Below are positions 15,716-24,750 of a stretch of 64,000 nucleotides of DNA, one piece after another; position 1 is the stretch's first letter, and every line of letters starts with the position of its first letter. The stretch lies in NCBI GenBank assembly GCA_030148165.1, contig JASBTZ010000003.1:1178001-1242000 (forward strand), in the 5' to 3' direction. The translations under genes and the position numbers were made by a program. Source of the DNA: Bacteroidota bacterium (lineage in GTDB: Bacteria; Bacteroidota; Bacteroidia; Flavobacteriales_D; Crocinitomicaceae). Below the pieces are notes generated by a model. That model was not told the DNA's origin, ran no database searches, and worked only from the letters and a program-made list of their open reading frames with translations.

Positions 15716-16575
15716 CGACACTGCTGCTTTCGATATTAAGTTCCTCAGTAATACTGGTTATTTTCAAACTATACAAGAAATACGGTGTCGACACATTTCA
15801 GGCGATTATTGTCAATTACTTCACAGCAGGTACTTTAGGAATTGTATTTTTTCACGATGGATGGACTACCGCAGCAGGCAATGATCTTTCATGGTTAACC
15901 TATGTGATTCTCGTTTCATTTTTATTTATCAGTTTGTTTTTTGTCATGGCAAGAAGCTCTCAGGAAAACGGAGTTGCATCTACCTCAATTGCTGTAAAAA
16001 TGGGTATGGCGATACCTCTCATACTTATGATGACCTTGTATGCCGAAACTCCCTCTGTTTTAAAATTGCTGGGGATTATTTTAGCTGTTGCAGGCGTATA
16101 CCTGGTATCATCCAACCCGAAATCTTCTAATGTAGGTCCATATGTTTGGATGCTTGCCGTACTTTTTGTTGGAAGCGGGCTGCTGGATTTCATACTTAAT
16201 TACGTTCAGAAATTTGTACTGACTGATCTTAGCTTGCCTCTATTCAGTGCATTCGCACTAGGAACAGGTGGCATTATCGGATTACTCGTATTCTTAGTAT
16301 TGTCAATCGGTAAAAGACCGAAGATCACGTTCAAAAATATCTTTGCCGGAATCATCCTTGGAATACCCAACTTTTATTCAATCTATTTCTTATTGTTATC
16401 TTATAGGACAACAGGTTGGAGTGACTCGACTGTACTTGCGATTACGAATGTTTCCATCGTTTTGATGTCAGCATTCTTTGGTTTTGTCTTTTTTAAAGAG
16501 AGTAAAACCAATCGAAAGCTGGTCGGTCTGGCGACAGCAATTCTGGCAATTGTGACCTTGTATTTTGCGAATTAA
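15712..16575 (+). CDS. EamA/DMT-superfamily transporter
   Basis: A 287 aa protein of about ten transmembrane helices arranged as two EamA-like halves. The first half ends in VKMGMAIPLILMMTLYAE and LKLLGIILAVAGVYLVSS, the second in VLAITNVSIVLMSAFFGFVFFKES and LVGLATAILAIVTLYF; these closing motifs of each repeat are diagnostic for drug/metabolite transporters. The substrate is unknown. Because the gene overlaps ribD by 4 nt, a flavin-related or simply co-transcribed role are both possible; the sequence does not decide. Confidence 0.85.
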   Translation: MTTLLLSILSSSVILVIFKLYKKYGVDTFQAIIVNYFTAGTLGIVFFHDGWTTAAGNDLSWLTYVILVSFLFISLFFVMARSSQENGVASTSIAVKMGMAIPLILMMTLYAETPSVLKLLGIILAVAGVYLVSSNPKSSNVGPYVWMLAVLFVGSGLLDFILNYVQKFVLTDLSLPLFSAFALGTGGIIGLLVFLVLSIGKRPKITFKNIFAGIILGIPNFYSIYFLLLSYRTTGWSDSTVLAITNVSIVLMSAFFGFVFFKESKTNRKLVGLATAILAIVTLYFAN

Positions 16576-16586
16576 ATAATAAAACA

Positions 16587-17441
16587 ATGATCATACACCC
16601 ACTCGAAACAGGAACGTTTAAGCTTGATGGCGGCGCCATGTTTGGCGTAGTGCCCAAATCTTTATGGACAAGGACGAATCCGGCAGATGAAAACAACATG
16701 TGTACCTGGTCAATGCGGTGCTTACTTATCGAAGATGGTGACCGCTTAATTTTAGTTGATACAGGTATTGGCGATAAACAATCTGAAAAGTTCTTTTCGT
16801 ACTACTACCCTGTTAACAAAGATAGTCTCAAACCGAATCTAAATAAACTCGGGTTTAGTATGGACGATATTACGGATGTATTTTTAACACATCTTCATTT
16901 TGATCACTGCGGAGGGGCTATACAGTGGAATAAAGATCGTACAGGATTTGAGCCAGCGTTTAAAAATGCAACTTACTGGAGTACGGAAAGGCATTGGAAA
17001 TGGGCAACTGAGCCCAATCCACGCGAGAAAGCATCCTTCCTCAAGGAAAACATTCTTCCCATCCAGGAAAGTGGACAACTGAAATTCGTCGAACGAAATG
17101 GAGATTATACACGGAATGTATTTGATAATTTCGATGTGCTTTTCGTTGACGGTCACACTGATAGCATGATGATTCCCCACATTCAATACAAGGGAAAAAC
17201 ATTGGTTTTTATGGCAGATCTGCTACCTAGTGTTGGTCACATACCGCTTGCCTATGTTATGGGCTACGACACAAGACCGTTAATTACATTGGAAGAAAAG
17301 GGCCAATTTCTGACAAAAGCCGTGGATGAAGAAATGATCCTTTTCCTAGAGCATGATTCGGTTAATCAATGTGCTACACTCAAACATACTGAGAGAGGCG
17401 TAAGATTAGATCAGACACATCAATTCACTGATTTGTTCTGA
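16587..17441 (+). CDS. MBL-fold metallo-hydrolase (AHL-lactonase-like)
   Basis: A 284 aa metallo-beta-lactamase-fold hydrolase. The binuclear metal site is visible as THLHFDHCGG (HxHxDH), DGHTDSMM, MADLLPS and a late LEHD. The N-terminal MFGVVPKSLW...MRCLLIEDGDRLILVDTGIG is typical of the subgroup that includes N-acyl-homoserine lactonases and related esterases. The actual substrate cannot be read from sequence. It starts 11 nt after the transporter stop and is probably in the ribD operon. Confidence 0.85.
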   Translation: MIIHPLETGTFKLDGGAMFGVVPKSLWTRTNPADENNMCTWSMRCLLIEDGDRLILVDTGIGDKQSEKFFSYYYPVNKDSLKPNLNKLGFSMDDITDVFLTHLHFDHCGGAIQWNKDRTGFEPAFKNATYWSTERHWKWATEPNPREKASFLKENILPIQESGQLKFVERNGDYTRNVFDNFDVLFVDGHTDSMMIPHIQYKGKTLVFMADLLPSVGHIPLAYVMGYDTRPLITLEEKGQFLTKAVDEEMILFLEHDSVNQCATLKHTERGVRLDQTHQFTDLF

Positions 17442-17474
17442 TTTTCGTAAATTGAAGTGTTAAATCACTGTTTT

Positions 17475-18776
17475 ATGGATAAGTATCTACTCGAAATTCT
17501 TAAAGAATTCAACACAATTATTATTCCTGGCTTGGGTGCACTTACTATTACGGACGCCTCTACAGGAGAGATAATGTTTATGACCTACCTCAAGCATGAT
17601 GATGGCCAGTTAGCCAAGCATATTGCTGAAAAAGAAGGTGTTGATGAAACTGAAGCAAAGAATGTAATTGCAAAATACGTAAGGGAAATTTCAACCAAAT
17701 TAGATCAGGGTGAATCGTATGATATGTTTCAATTCGGCAGCTTCTATAAAAATGATGCCGGTGATGTTGACTTTAAAGCATGGGATAAATCGAAAAAAAC
17801 AAAAGTTGGTGATGCGACAAAAAAAGAAGAAAAAAAGAAACCTGCTGAAGAAAAAGTAACTAAGAAAACCGAGAAAAAAACAGAGGAGAAAAAACCTGTT
17901 TCGAAAGAGAAAACTACGGCAAAAAAATCCACAACTAAAAAAGAAACCACTTCTAAAAAGGAATCAACCACTAAAAAGGACACGCTGAAGAAAGTGGAAA
18001 CTCCTAAAGCGGTAACAGATGAAAAAAAGGTAGAAATACCTATTGAAAAAAAGGACACTAAACCCGTAACTACAAAAGAAGAAAAGACGGAAACGGTTAA
18101 AAAAGAACTCAATATTGAAGAGAAGGAAGAGCTTGCCAAAAATCAGGAAAAACTGGAAGTCCTCAAAAAGACAGAGCCAGACTCCAAAGAAGGTAAGAAA
18201 AGAGGTGTCGGGTTTTATATTTTGATTATTGTTATTGCTTTAATAGGTGCAGGTTCAATTTATGTTGCATTCGATTACGACAACATTAAGCAACACATAC
18301 CATTCCTCGCCGATAATACAGAACAAACACAAGAAGAGAAAGATCCACTGGAAGAAATGGCTGAGATGATTGGTGATGAAACAAACACTACGGAAGAAGA
18401 AAGCGAATCTGAGGAATCAGAAAACATCGTCGAAGGAGGGGAGACAATGGAAACAGATTCAGAAGAGCAGGTAGAAGATGCGGCCGAGGATATAATAGTG
18501 GAAAAAGAACCTGTGGTTGTGGAAGTTCAAGCTCCTCCTCCATCGTCCGGATCGGGTAATTACCATATAATTGCAGGAGCCTTCAGTTCTGAAGCCAACG
18601 CAGAAAGGCTCGCTTCTAAATTCAGAGACCAGGGATATAAGGTGACTATTGGACAAGTCAATGGATTGAACCTGGTTAGTATTGGCTCTTACGCAACATC
18701 GGGAGATGCTCAACAAGCATTGCCTGAAATGAGATCTGCAGCACCAAGTGCATGGGTCTACAGCGGGGGATTATAA
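17475..18776 (+). CDS. HU-CCDC81 and SPOR domain membrane protein
   Basis: A 433 aa single-pass membrane protein. The N-terminal ~95 residues (MDKYLLEILKEFNTIIIPGLGAL...MFQFGSF) are an HU-CCDC81 domain as found in Bacteroidota. A Lys/Glu/Thr-rich low-complexity region follows. A transmembrane helix (FYILIIVIALIGAGSIYVAF) comes next, then an acidic linker. A C-terminal SPOR domain (YHIIAGAFSSEANAERLASKFRDQG) binds denuded septal peptidoglycan, implying a role at the division site. The ATG at 17475 is favoured over an in-frame upstream TTG at 17457. The stop overlaps the convergent gap stop through TTATAA. Confidence 0.9.
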   Translation: MDKYLLEILKEFNTIIIPGLGALTITDASTGEIMFMTYLKHDDGQLAKHIAEKEGVDETEAKNVIAKYVREISTKLDQGESYDMFQFGSFYKNDAGDVDFKAWDKSKKTKVGDATKKEEKKKPAEEKVTKKTEKKTEEKKPVSKEKTTAKKSTTKKETTSKKESTTKKDTLKKVETPKAVTDEKKVEIPIEKKDTKPVTTKEEKTETVKKELNIEEKEELAKNQEKLEVLKKTEPDSKEGKKRGVGFYILIIVIALIGAGSIYVAFDYDNIKQHIPFLADNTEQTQEEKDPLEEMAEMIGDETNTTEEESESEESENIVEGGETMETDSEEQVEDAAEDIIVEKEPVVVEVQAPPPSSGSGNYHIIAGAFSSEANAERLASKFRDQGYKVTIGQVNGLNLVSIGSYATSGDAQQALPEMRSAAPSAWVYSGGL

Positions 18777-19760
18777 GCGGGTAATCAGATCAACCAGACG
18801 GTTTGAATAGCCGGCTTCGTTATCGTACCAACCCATTATTTTTACCATATTTCCGATCACACTGGTAAGCTGGGCATCAAAGACACAACTGTACGGACTA
18901 CCAATAATATCGATTGATACAATTGGATCTTCAGTATAATCAAGTATGCCTTTCAATTCGTGATGCGAGGCACTTTTCATAGCTTCATTGATCTGCTGTT
19001 CAGTTGGTGGATTCTTTACCACCAAAGTAAGGTCTGTAATTGACCCATCCGGTACCGGAACTCTTACACCACAACCACCAATATGCCCTTCCAGATTAGG
19101 AAATATTTTAGCAAGTGCTTTGGCCGCGCCTGTTGTTGTCGGTACAATGGATTGAGCTGCAGCTCTGGCCCGTCGAAGATCACTATGAGGAGCATCATGT
19201 AAGCGCTGGTCCGAAGTATAACTATGTACAGTTGTAATAAAAGCGCTTTCCACATCGCACAAATCCATCATAACTTTCATCATAGGTGCAGCTGAATTTG
19301 TCGTACACGACGCATTAGAAATAATCTTGTCCGTAGCGAGAAGAGCGCTATCATTAACTCCGAGTACAACAGTTCGTATATCTCCTCCCTTTGCAGGAGC
19401 CGACAATACTACTTTCTGTGCTCCTCCAATTAAGTGTTTTGATGCTAATTCTTCCGTTCTGAATATCCCCGTAGACTCCATAACAACCTGAACGCCATAC
19501 TTTGACCAGGGAATTTTTTCCGGATCGCGCTCGGAGATAAACTCAATACACTTTCCATTCTTGAAGTAGATTTTGTTGTCCTCAACTCTAATTTCATACT
19601 TCAGATTTCCATGAACGCTGTCGTACTTGAACAAGTGTGCTAAGGTTTCAACATCTGATAAATCATTGACAACTGCCACCTCAACTTCAGGGTTTTCAAG
19701 GGTCATTCTAGTGAAATAACGCCCTATTCTTCCAAAACCATTTACACCTACTCTTTTCAT
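18771..19760 (-). CDS. gap: Glyceraldehyde-3-phosphate dehydrogenase, type I
   Basis: A 329 aa NAD-dependent GAPDH. The Rossmann motif NGFGRIG is at residues 7-13, Asp33 supports NAD specificity, the catalytic Cys152 is in NASCTTN, and YDNEAGYSNR lies near the C-terminus. It contains an HSYTSDQ motif with the general-base His. Being divergent from a transketolase gene, it may work in central carbon flux (glycolysis or the pentose phosphate pathway). The 187 nt divergent region carries the promoters; on this strand TAGTTTTA is close to the -7 consensus. Confidence 0.96.
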   Translation of the reverse strand: MKRVGVNGFGRIGRYFTRMTLENPEVEVAVVNDLSDVETLAHLFKYDSVHGNLKYEIRVEDNKIYFKNGKCIEFISERDPEKIPWSKYGVQVVMESTGIFRTEELASKHLIGGAQKVVLSAPAKGGDIRTVVLGVNDSALLATDKIISNASCTTNSAAPMMKVMMDLCDVESAFITTVHSYTSDQRLHDAPHSDLRRARAAAQSIVPTTTGAAKALAKIFPNLEGHIGGCGVRVPVPDGSITDLTLVVKNPPTEQQINEAMKSASHHELKGILDYTEDPIVSIDIIGSPYSCVFDAQLTSVIGNMVKIMGWYDNEAGYSNRLVDLITRL

Positions 19761-19905
19761 AACGCTCGTTTTGGTAAAACTACATAATAATTCTTCTGAA
19801 ACACGAAATTTTCATCATTACAATTGGGTAACGAATTTGTTTATAAGTTGTTATTTATGGTGATAAGTTCCCTTTTTTTCAAAGTGGCGATTGGAGAATA
19901 TAATA

Positions 19906-19913
19906 TAGTTTTG
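19906..19913 (+). promoter_or_regulatory. -7 promoter box for the transketolase operon
   Basis: TAGTTTTG matches TAnnTTTG and lies 34 nt upstream of the ATG at 19948, implying a leader of about 25-30 nt. A TTG at 19891-19893 is closer than the usual -33 spacing, so only the -7 element is well supported. Confidence 0.5.
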
Positions 19914-19947
19914 TAATCATTCAAAACCGCATAAGAAACCCTGTATA

Positions 19948-20790
19948 ATGGAAACACAAGAGCTAGAGAAAATAGCTTCACAAGTAAGAAGAGACATCGT
20001 TCGAATGGTCGCTGCAGTGAGTTCAGGACACCCTGGTGGTTCACTCGGATGCACAGACTTTTTAACGACCCTATATTTTGATATAATGAAACACAACCCA
20101 GGCCAGTTTGACATGGACGGCATGGGTGAAGATCTCTTCTTTTTGTCAAACGGACACATTTCACCCGTTTGGTACAGTGTCTTAGCTCGGTCGGGATATT
20201 TTCCGGTTGATGAATTAGCAACGTTTAGAAAGATTTCATCCAGATTACAAGGTCATCCCGCTACGGATAAAAAACTTCCGGGTATCCGGATGGCTTCTGG
20301 TTCGCTTGGTCAGGGTTTATCTGTTGCTTTGGGTGCGGCTCAAACAAAGAAATTGAACGATGACGATTGCATTGTGTATAGTCTTCATGGTGATGGAGAA
20401 CTTCAGGAAGGACAGATATGGGAAGCGGCCATGTACGCTGCTGCCCATAAAGTTGACAACATCATTGCAACGGTTGATTATAACGGTCGACAAATCGATG
20501 GTGACGTCGATGATGTCATCTCATTAGGGAATTTAAAGCTAAAATGGCAAGCTTTTGGATGGGATGTACTCGAAATGAACGGTCACGACATTGATGAGAT
20601 AAAATCTGTTATGGCAGATGCAAAGTCTAAAGTTGGAAATGGAGTACCCATCATTATCCTGATGAAAACCGAAATGGGTCAGGGTGTTGATTATATGATG
20701 GGGACGCATAAGTGGCATGGAGTTGCACCTAATGATGAACAACTCACAGATGCACTCAATCAACTGGAAGAGACCCTGGGCGATTATTAA
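19948..20790 (+). CDS. Transketolase, N-terminal (thiamine-binding) subunit
   Basis: A 280 aa N-terminal half of a split transketolase, the part that binds thiamine diphosphate and Mg2+. It contains SSGHPGGSLGCTDF, NGHISPVWYSVL, GSLGQGLSVALGAA and the TPP motif GDGELQEGQIWEA...DYNGRQIDG. It needs the C-terminal subunit (22147-23109) for activity in the non-oxidative pentose phosphate pathway. The halves are usually adjacent; here a VWA-domain gene lies between them, 4 nt after this stop. Confidence 0.95.
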   Translation: METQELEKIASQVRRDIVRMVAAVSSGHPGGSLGCTDFLTTLYFDIMKHNPGQFDMDGMGEDLFFLSNGHISPVWYSVLARSGYFPVDELATFRKISSRLQGHPATDKKLPGIRMASGSLGQGLSVALGAAQTKKLNDDDCIVYSLHGDGELQEGQIWEAAMYAAAHKVDNIIATVDYNGRQIDGDVDDVISLGNLKLKWQAFGWDVLEMNGHDIDEIKSVMADAKSKVGNGVPIIILMKTEMGQGVDYMMGTHKWHGVAPNDEQLTDALNQLEETLGDY

Positions 20791-20794
20791 ATAA

Positions 20795-22150
20795 GTGAAA
20801 CGATTATTATTCATACTGTTTCTTTTTAGTTTCACCTCCCTGCAAGCACAGGAGGAAGAACTTACCCGTATCCTGTTTATTCTGGATGCTTCAAATAGTA
20901 TGAATGCTCATTGGGGAGATCAAACCCGCATCGAGGCAGCGAAAGAACTGCTAGGCAAAACGGTAGATGATCTAAAGGATGTCCCAAATCTTGAACTTGC
21001 ACTACGGGTGTATGGTCATCAATCACCAATTACAGCAACAACACAAGATTGTAATGACACGAAGTTAGAAGTGCCATTCGGCGAAAGCAATCATCAAGCT
21101 ATTAAAACGCGCATTCGAACTATAAAAGCCAAGGGAACAACTCCCATTGCACTTTCACTTAAGGCTGCAGCAGATGACTTTCCCGATCAAAACGCGAAAA
21201 ATATAATCATCTTGATCACGGATGGACTGGAGGCTTGCCCGAATGATCCCTGCGTTATTGCAAAACAATTAAAGGACAAAGGAGTTAAAGTGACTCCATT
21301 TGTAATAGGATTGGGATTGGATCTATCATACCTGGAAAAATTCAGTTGTATTGGAAGCTTCGCGGATGCAGAAACCCAGGAATCATTTGAAAAGGTTCTT
21401 CAAAATGTAGTAGCCAAAGCACTCTCAAATACCACAGCTCAAATAAACCTGAATAACATACACGGTCAACCTCATGAAACCGACGTTACCATGTTTCTTT
21501 ATGAAGCAGGTACAACAAATCTGAAATACACGATCACACATACGATCAATCGATATGGAAATCCGGACACGTTGATCCTGGATCCGGCAACAAAGTATGA
21601 TCTAGTGGTTAACACGATTCCGCGAGTTGAAAAGAAGAATATTGAGATTATTCGAAATATGCACAATGTAATTGAGCTTGATGCTCCGCAGGGATACATC
21701 AAGGTACGTTTTATTGATGCAAACAAACCGTACCAGGTGGATGCAAGGATTATGTTAAATGGTAATCCGAAGACCCTGAATGTTCAGCTCATTGGAGAAA
21801 CAGACAAATATCTTGTTGGTATGTATGATGTGGAAATACTGACTACACCACGTATTTATATCACCGCCACTGTGAACCAGAGTAGTACGACCACACTCGA
21901 TATTAAAGCTCCGGGCTTCCTAAAGTATGCTGCTGGAAATGGCATCACTGCGCAAATTTTCATGTTAAACGATAACGGCTCGTGGGACTGGGTCTGTAAC
22001 CTGGAAGACGGATCGAGAAGTGGCGAGCAAGCACTACAGCCAGGAGCATACAGAATTGTTTATCGCCAAAAGAATTTGAAGAAATCAGAATATACAATCG
22101 AAAAAGACTTTAGAATAAACTCGAACAAAACTACATTCTTAAAATTATGA
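20795..22150 (+). CDS. Secreted VWA-domain protein between the transketolase genes
   Basis: A 451 aa exported protein with a signal peptide ([19 protein letters not shown]). A von Willebrand A domain spans about residues 22-210, with the MIDAS motif [15 protein letters not shown] and [10 protein letters not shown]. The C-terminal half (about 215-451) consists of beta-rich segments of unknown function, including [22 protein letters not shown]. Its GTG start is 4 nt after the N-subunit stop, and its stop overlaps the C-subunit ATG (ATGA). It is therefore firmly in the operon although it acts outside the cytoplasm; role unknown. A calcium-dependent adhesion or envelope function is only inference. 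Confidence 0.88.
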   Translation: MKRLLFILFLFSFTSLQAQEEELTRILFILDASNSMNAHWGDQTRIEAAKELLGKTVDDLKDVPNLELALRVYGHQSPITATTQDCNDTKLEVPFGESNHQAIKTRIRTIKAKGTTPIALSLKAAADDFPDQNAKNIIILITDGLEACPNDPCVIAKQLKDKGVKVTPFVIGLGLDLSYLEKFSCIGSFADAETQESFEKVLQNVVAKALSNTTAQINLNNIHGQPHETDVTMFLYEAGTTNLKYTITHTINRYGNPDTLILDPATKYDLVVNTIPRVEKKNIEIIRNMHNVIELDAPQGYIKVRFIDANKPYQVDARIMLNGNPKTLNVQLIGETDKYLVGMYDVEILTTPRIYITATVNQSSTTTLDIKAPGFLKYAAGNGITAQIFMLNDNGSWDWVCNLEDGSRSGEQALQPGAYRIVYRQKNLKKSEYTIEKDFRINSNKTTFLKL

Positions 22151-23109
22151 TTGAAACAGCTGCTATTGAAGTACTAGGTAAAAAAGATACAAGGTCCGGA
22201 TTTGGAGAAGGACTATTAGAAATAGCTAAGCGAAACAAAGATGTGGTCGGCTTGTGTGCAGACCTCACCGGTTCACTTAAAATGAATGCATTTCAAAATG
22301 AATTTCCTGAACGCTTTTTCCAGGTAGGGATTGCAGAAGCAAACATGATTGGTTTAGCAGCGGGTATGACAATCGGAGGTAAGATTCCATACGCTGGAAC
22401 ATTCGCCAATTTTGCCACAGGAAGAGTTTATGATCAAATAAGACAATCAGTTGCGTATTCAAATAAAAACGTGAAAATATGTGCTTCCCATGCTGGTCTT
22501 ACACTAGGAGAAGATGGTGCAACACATCAAATTCTGGAAGATATAGGTTTGATGAAAATGCTTCCAAACATGACCGTTATTGTACCAGCTGACTTTAATC
22601 AAACTAAGCAGGCGACCATTGCCATTGCGGATCATGACGGACCTGTATATTTAAGATTTGGGAGACCTTCAGTTCCGATTTTCGTGAAACCTGAAGCGAA
22701 ATTCCAGATCGGAAAAGCGGACAAACTGATTGAAGGTGCGGATGTTACTATTATAGCATGTGGTCATCTAGTATGGAAATCTGTAGAGGCCGCTCAGCAA
22801 CTTGCCGAAAATGGTATCAGTGCTGAAGTAATAAATATGCACACGATTAAACCTTTGGATGAGACCGCTGTCTTAGAATCAGTTGCAAAGACAAAATGTG
22901 TGGTTACCGCCGAAGAGCACATGAAAAATGGTGGACTTGGTGATTCTGTTGCGCAGGTGTTATCGCTAAACAATCCGGTTCCTCAGGAATACGTAGCCGT
23001 AAATGATACTTTCGGCGAGAGTGGTAAACCAGACGAACTGATGGGAAAATATGGAATTGATACCCACAACATAGTTGAAGCAGCTAAAAAAGTAATTCAA
23101 AGAAAGTAA
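22147..23109 (+). CDS. Transketolase, C-terminal (pyrimidine-binding) subunit
   Basis: A 320 aa C-terminal half of the split transketolase, of the transketolase/DXS PYR-domain type. Visible motifs include [23 protein letters not shown] (with the catalytic Glu in GIAEANM), [23 protein letters not shown] and [17 protein letters not shown]. It partners with the N-terminal subunit at 19948-20790. The ATG overlaps the stop of the VWA gene by 4 nt. The ECF sigma factor gene starts 1 nt after its stop, so the transcript extends into the sigma locus. Confidence 0.95.
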   Translation: MIETAAIEVLGKKDTRSGFGEGLLEIAKRNKDVVGLCADLTGSLKMNAFQNEFPERFFQVGIAEANMIGLAAGMTIGGKIPYAGTFANFATGRVYDQIRQSVAYSNKNVKICASHAGLTLGEDGATHQILEDIGLMKMLPNMTVIVPADFNQTKQATIAIADHDGPVYLRFGRPSVPIFVKPEAKFQIGKADKLIEGADVTIIACGHLVWKSVEAAQQLAENGISAEVINMHTIKPLDETAVLESVAKTKCVVTAEEHMKNGGLGDSVAQVLSLNNPVPQEYVAVNDTFGESGKPDELMGKYGIDTHNIVEAAKKVIQRK

Positions 23110-23110
23110 T

Positions 23111-23674
23111 ATGAGTATACACCCTGAAGATGAATCAATTTTAGAATTATTCGAGCAGGGTGGAACACTAGCCGAAAAGGCATTTGGTCAACTGGTCCAG
23201 AAATACGGAGAATCGCTTTATTCTCAAATCAGAGGCCTGACCAGAAATCACGAACACACGAATGACGTCCTTCAGAATGTCCTTATCAAAGTTTATCAGA
23301 ACCTCGATAAGTTTAAAGGCGATTCTGCCCTTTACACCTGGTTATATCGAATAGCTCGCAATGAAACACTTAATTTCCTGGATAAGGAAAAGAGGAGAAC
23401 GGGAGTAGATATAGATGAACCCATTATTGAAATCATAGCCGGTCATTCCGTGCTGGATGGTGTCAGTGCAGAAGACATCACTAATTTTTTGCAGGAAGCC
23501 ATTGAGACTTTACCGGAGAAACAGGCGCTTGTCTTTCAATTAAAATACTTTGAAGATCTCAAATACTCCGAGATTTCATCCAGACTGAATACAAGCGAAG
23601 GAGCGTTAAAAGCAAGTTTTCATCACGCAAAGCAAAAAATAGAAGATTTTGTCCTGAATAAATTAAACCAATAA
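23111..23674 (+). CDS. ECF-type RNA polymerase sigma factor
   Basis: A 187 aa sigma-70 family extracytoplasmic-function factor. Region 2 includes HTNDVLQNVLIKVYQNLDKFKGDSALYTWLYRIARNETLNFL. Region 4 includes LPEKQALVFQLKYFEDLKYSEISSRLNTSEGALKASFHHAKQKI. It is followed by a single-pass protein with the look of an anti-sigma factor and by a Spy/CpxP-like exported protein, which suggests an envelope-stress module. Start ATG is 1 nt after the transketolase stop, and codon use is unremarkable. Confidence 0.93.
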   Translation: MSIHPEDESILELFEQGGTLAEKAFGQLVQKYGESLYSQIRGLTRNHEHTNDVLQNVLIKVYQNLDKFKGDSALYTWLYRIARNETLNFLDKEKRRTGVDIDEPIIEIIAGHSVLDGVSAEDITNFLQEAIETLPEKQALVFQLKYFEDLKYSEISSRLNTSEGALKASFHHAKQKIEDFVLNKLNQ

Positions 23675-23698
23675 GACTCTTAGCTGTCTAAAAATCGA

Positions 23699-24193
23699 AT
23701 GGAAAAAGAAAAAGACATATTTGACCACATCAAACCCAGAAAAATCGAGGTTCCTGATACTGCTTATTTCAAACAACTGACTGAAAAGGTAGTAGAAGAA
23801 AATCGCGTTAAAGTGGTTCCTTTTTATCGGAAACCAATTGCATGGGTCGGCGCAGCAGCTGCTGTCGTTGCTATTGTTCTTTTAAGTAACCTGTTTACCA
23901 ATGATCCCGTTGTGGACTCAAACCCTCTACTGGCATTGAATGAATGCTCAAAAGCTGAAATATCAGCGTATATAGAGGATAATCTTCACGCATTCGATAG
24001 CGACTTGTTAGAAGAGTACGTGCCCGAAGATAGTTTAGAGATCGACCTGATATTAATAGAAGAAGCAAGTAGCACCCAACATGAAGAGCCTACAATTTCG
24101 CTTGATGAAATTGATAAACAGGACATTCTGGATTACTTCGATGAATACGAAATAGATCCATACGAATTAGATGACGAAGACATATTTATTTAA
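23699..24193 (+). CDS. Probable anti-sigma factor (single-pass membrane protein)
   Basis: A 164 aa protein with a charged cytoplasmic N-terminus of about 50 residues. One transmembrane helix (AWVGAAAAVVAIVLLSNLF, about residues 50-68) follows, then a strongly acidic outer part that ends EYEIDPYELDDEDIFI. The position 24 nt after an ECF sigma gene and the topology fit an anti-sigma factor that holds the sigma factor at the membrane. No zinc-anti-sigma (HxxxCxxC) motif is seen, so the assignment rests on context and topology. Confidence 0.65.
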   Translation: MEKEKDIFDHIKPRKIEVPDTAYFKQLTEKVVEENRVKVVPFYRKPIAWVGAAAAVVAIVLLSNLFTNDPVVDSNPLLALNECSKAEISAYIEDNLHAFDSDLLEEYVPEDSLEIDLILIEEASSTQHEEPTISLDEIDKQDILDYFDEYEIDPYELDDEDIFI

Positions 24194-24204
24194 AATAAGA
24201 AAAC

Positions 24205-24750
24205 ATGAAGACAATTAATTTATTCAGAGCGTTTAGCCTATTCGGGGTTATAATGCTCGCACTAAATGCCTTCGGGCAGCATCACGGACCACACGATCCG
24301 GAAGAAAGAGCGGAAAAAATTGAACAACTCAAGATCGCGTTCTTTACAAAAGAACTAGACATGTCAACTGAAGAAGCTGAGAAATTCTGGCCGATCTACA
24401 ATGAATTGGACGATAAAATCAGAGAAGAAAAAAAGGCGCAGAAAAAAACTGCTGAGGAGCTAAGAACGGGTATTTCGGACATGTCAGACAATGACATCAA
24501 GACTAAAACAAATTCTATTTTCGACAGTGAAATCAAATTAGCTGAAACCAGAAAAGAGTACAACGATAAGATTGCTGGTGTCATCGGATACAAGAAAGCT
24601 GCAAAACTCTTAAGTTTGGAGGTACGCTTTAAGCGAGAACTTTTGAATAAATTAACCGAAAGGCCTCCACATCCACCTCAACAGCATGGGCCTCCTCCGG
24701 GAGAACATCGTAGAGGACCCAATGGACAGGGGCCGATGATGATGCGATAA
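24205..24750 (+). CDS. Spy/CpxP-like periplasmic protein of the ECF module
   Basis: A 181 aa exported protein with a signal peptide ending near NAFGQ (residue 25). A helical, charged core follows (LKIAFFTKELDMSTEEAEKFWPIYNELDDKIREEKK), resembling Spy/CpxP-type periplasmic sensors, which are often annotated in Flavobacteria as sensors of ECF sigma factors. The C-terminus is rich in Pro, His and Gly (RPPHPPQQHGPPPGEHRRGP), possibly metal binding. It completes a sigma / anti-sigma / periplasmic protein set. The next gene's ATG immediately follows the stop. Confidence 0.65.
   Translation: MKTINLFRAFSLFGVIMLALNAFGQHHGPHDPEERAEKIEQLKIAFFTKELDMSTEEAEKFWPIYNELDDKIREEKKAQKKTAEELRTGISDMSDNDIKTKTNSIFDSEIKLAETRKEYNDKIAGVIGYKKAAKLLSLEVRFKRELLNKLTERPPHPPQQHGPPPGEHRRGPNGQGPMMMR

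Noticed and set aside
17744-18139. Antisense 131 aa ORF rich in Ser/Phe/Val
   Set aside because: It is the reverse reading of the Lys/Glu/Thr-rich low-complexity linker of the SPOR protein and has no other support.
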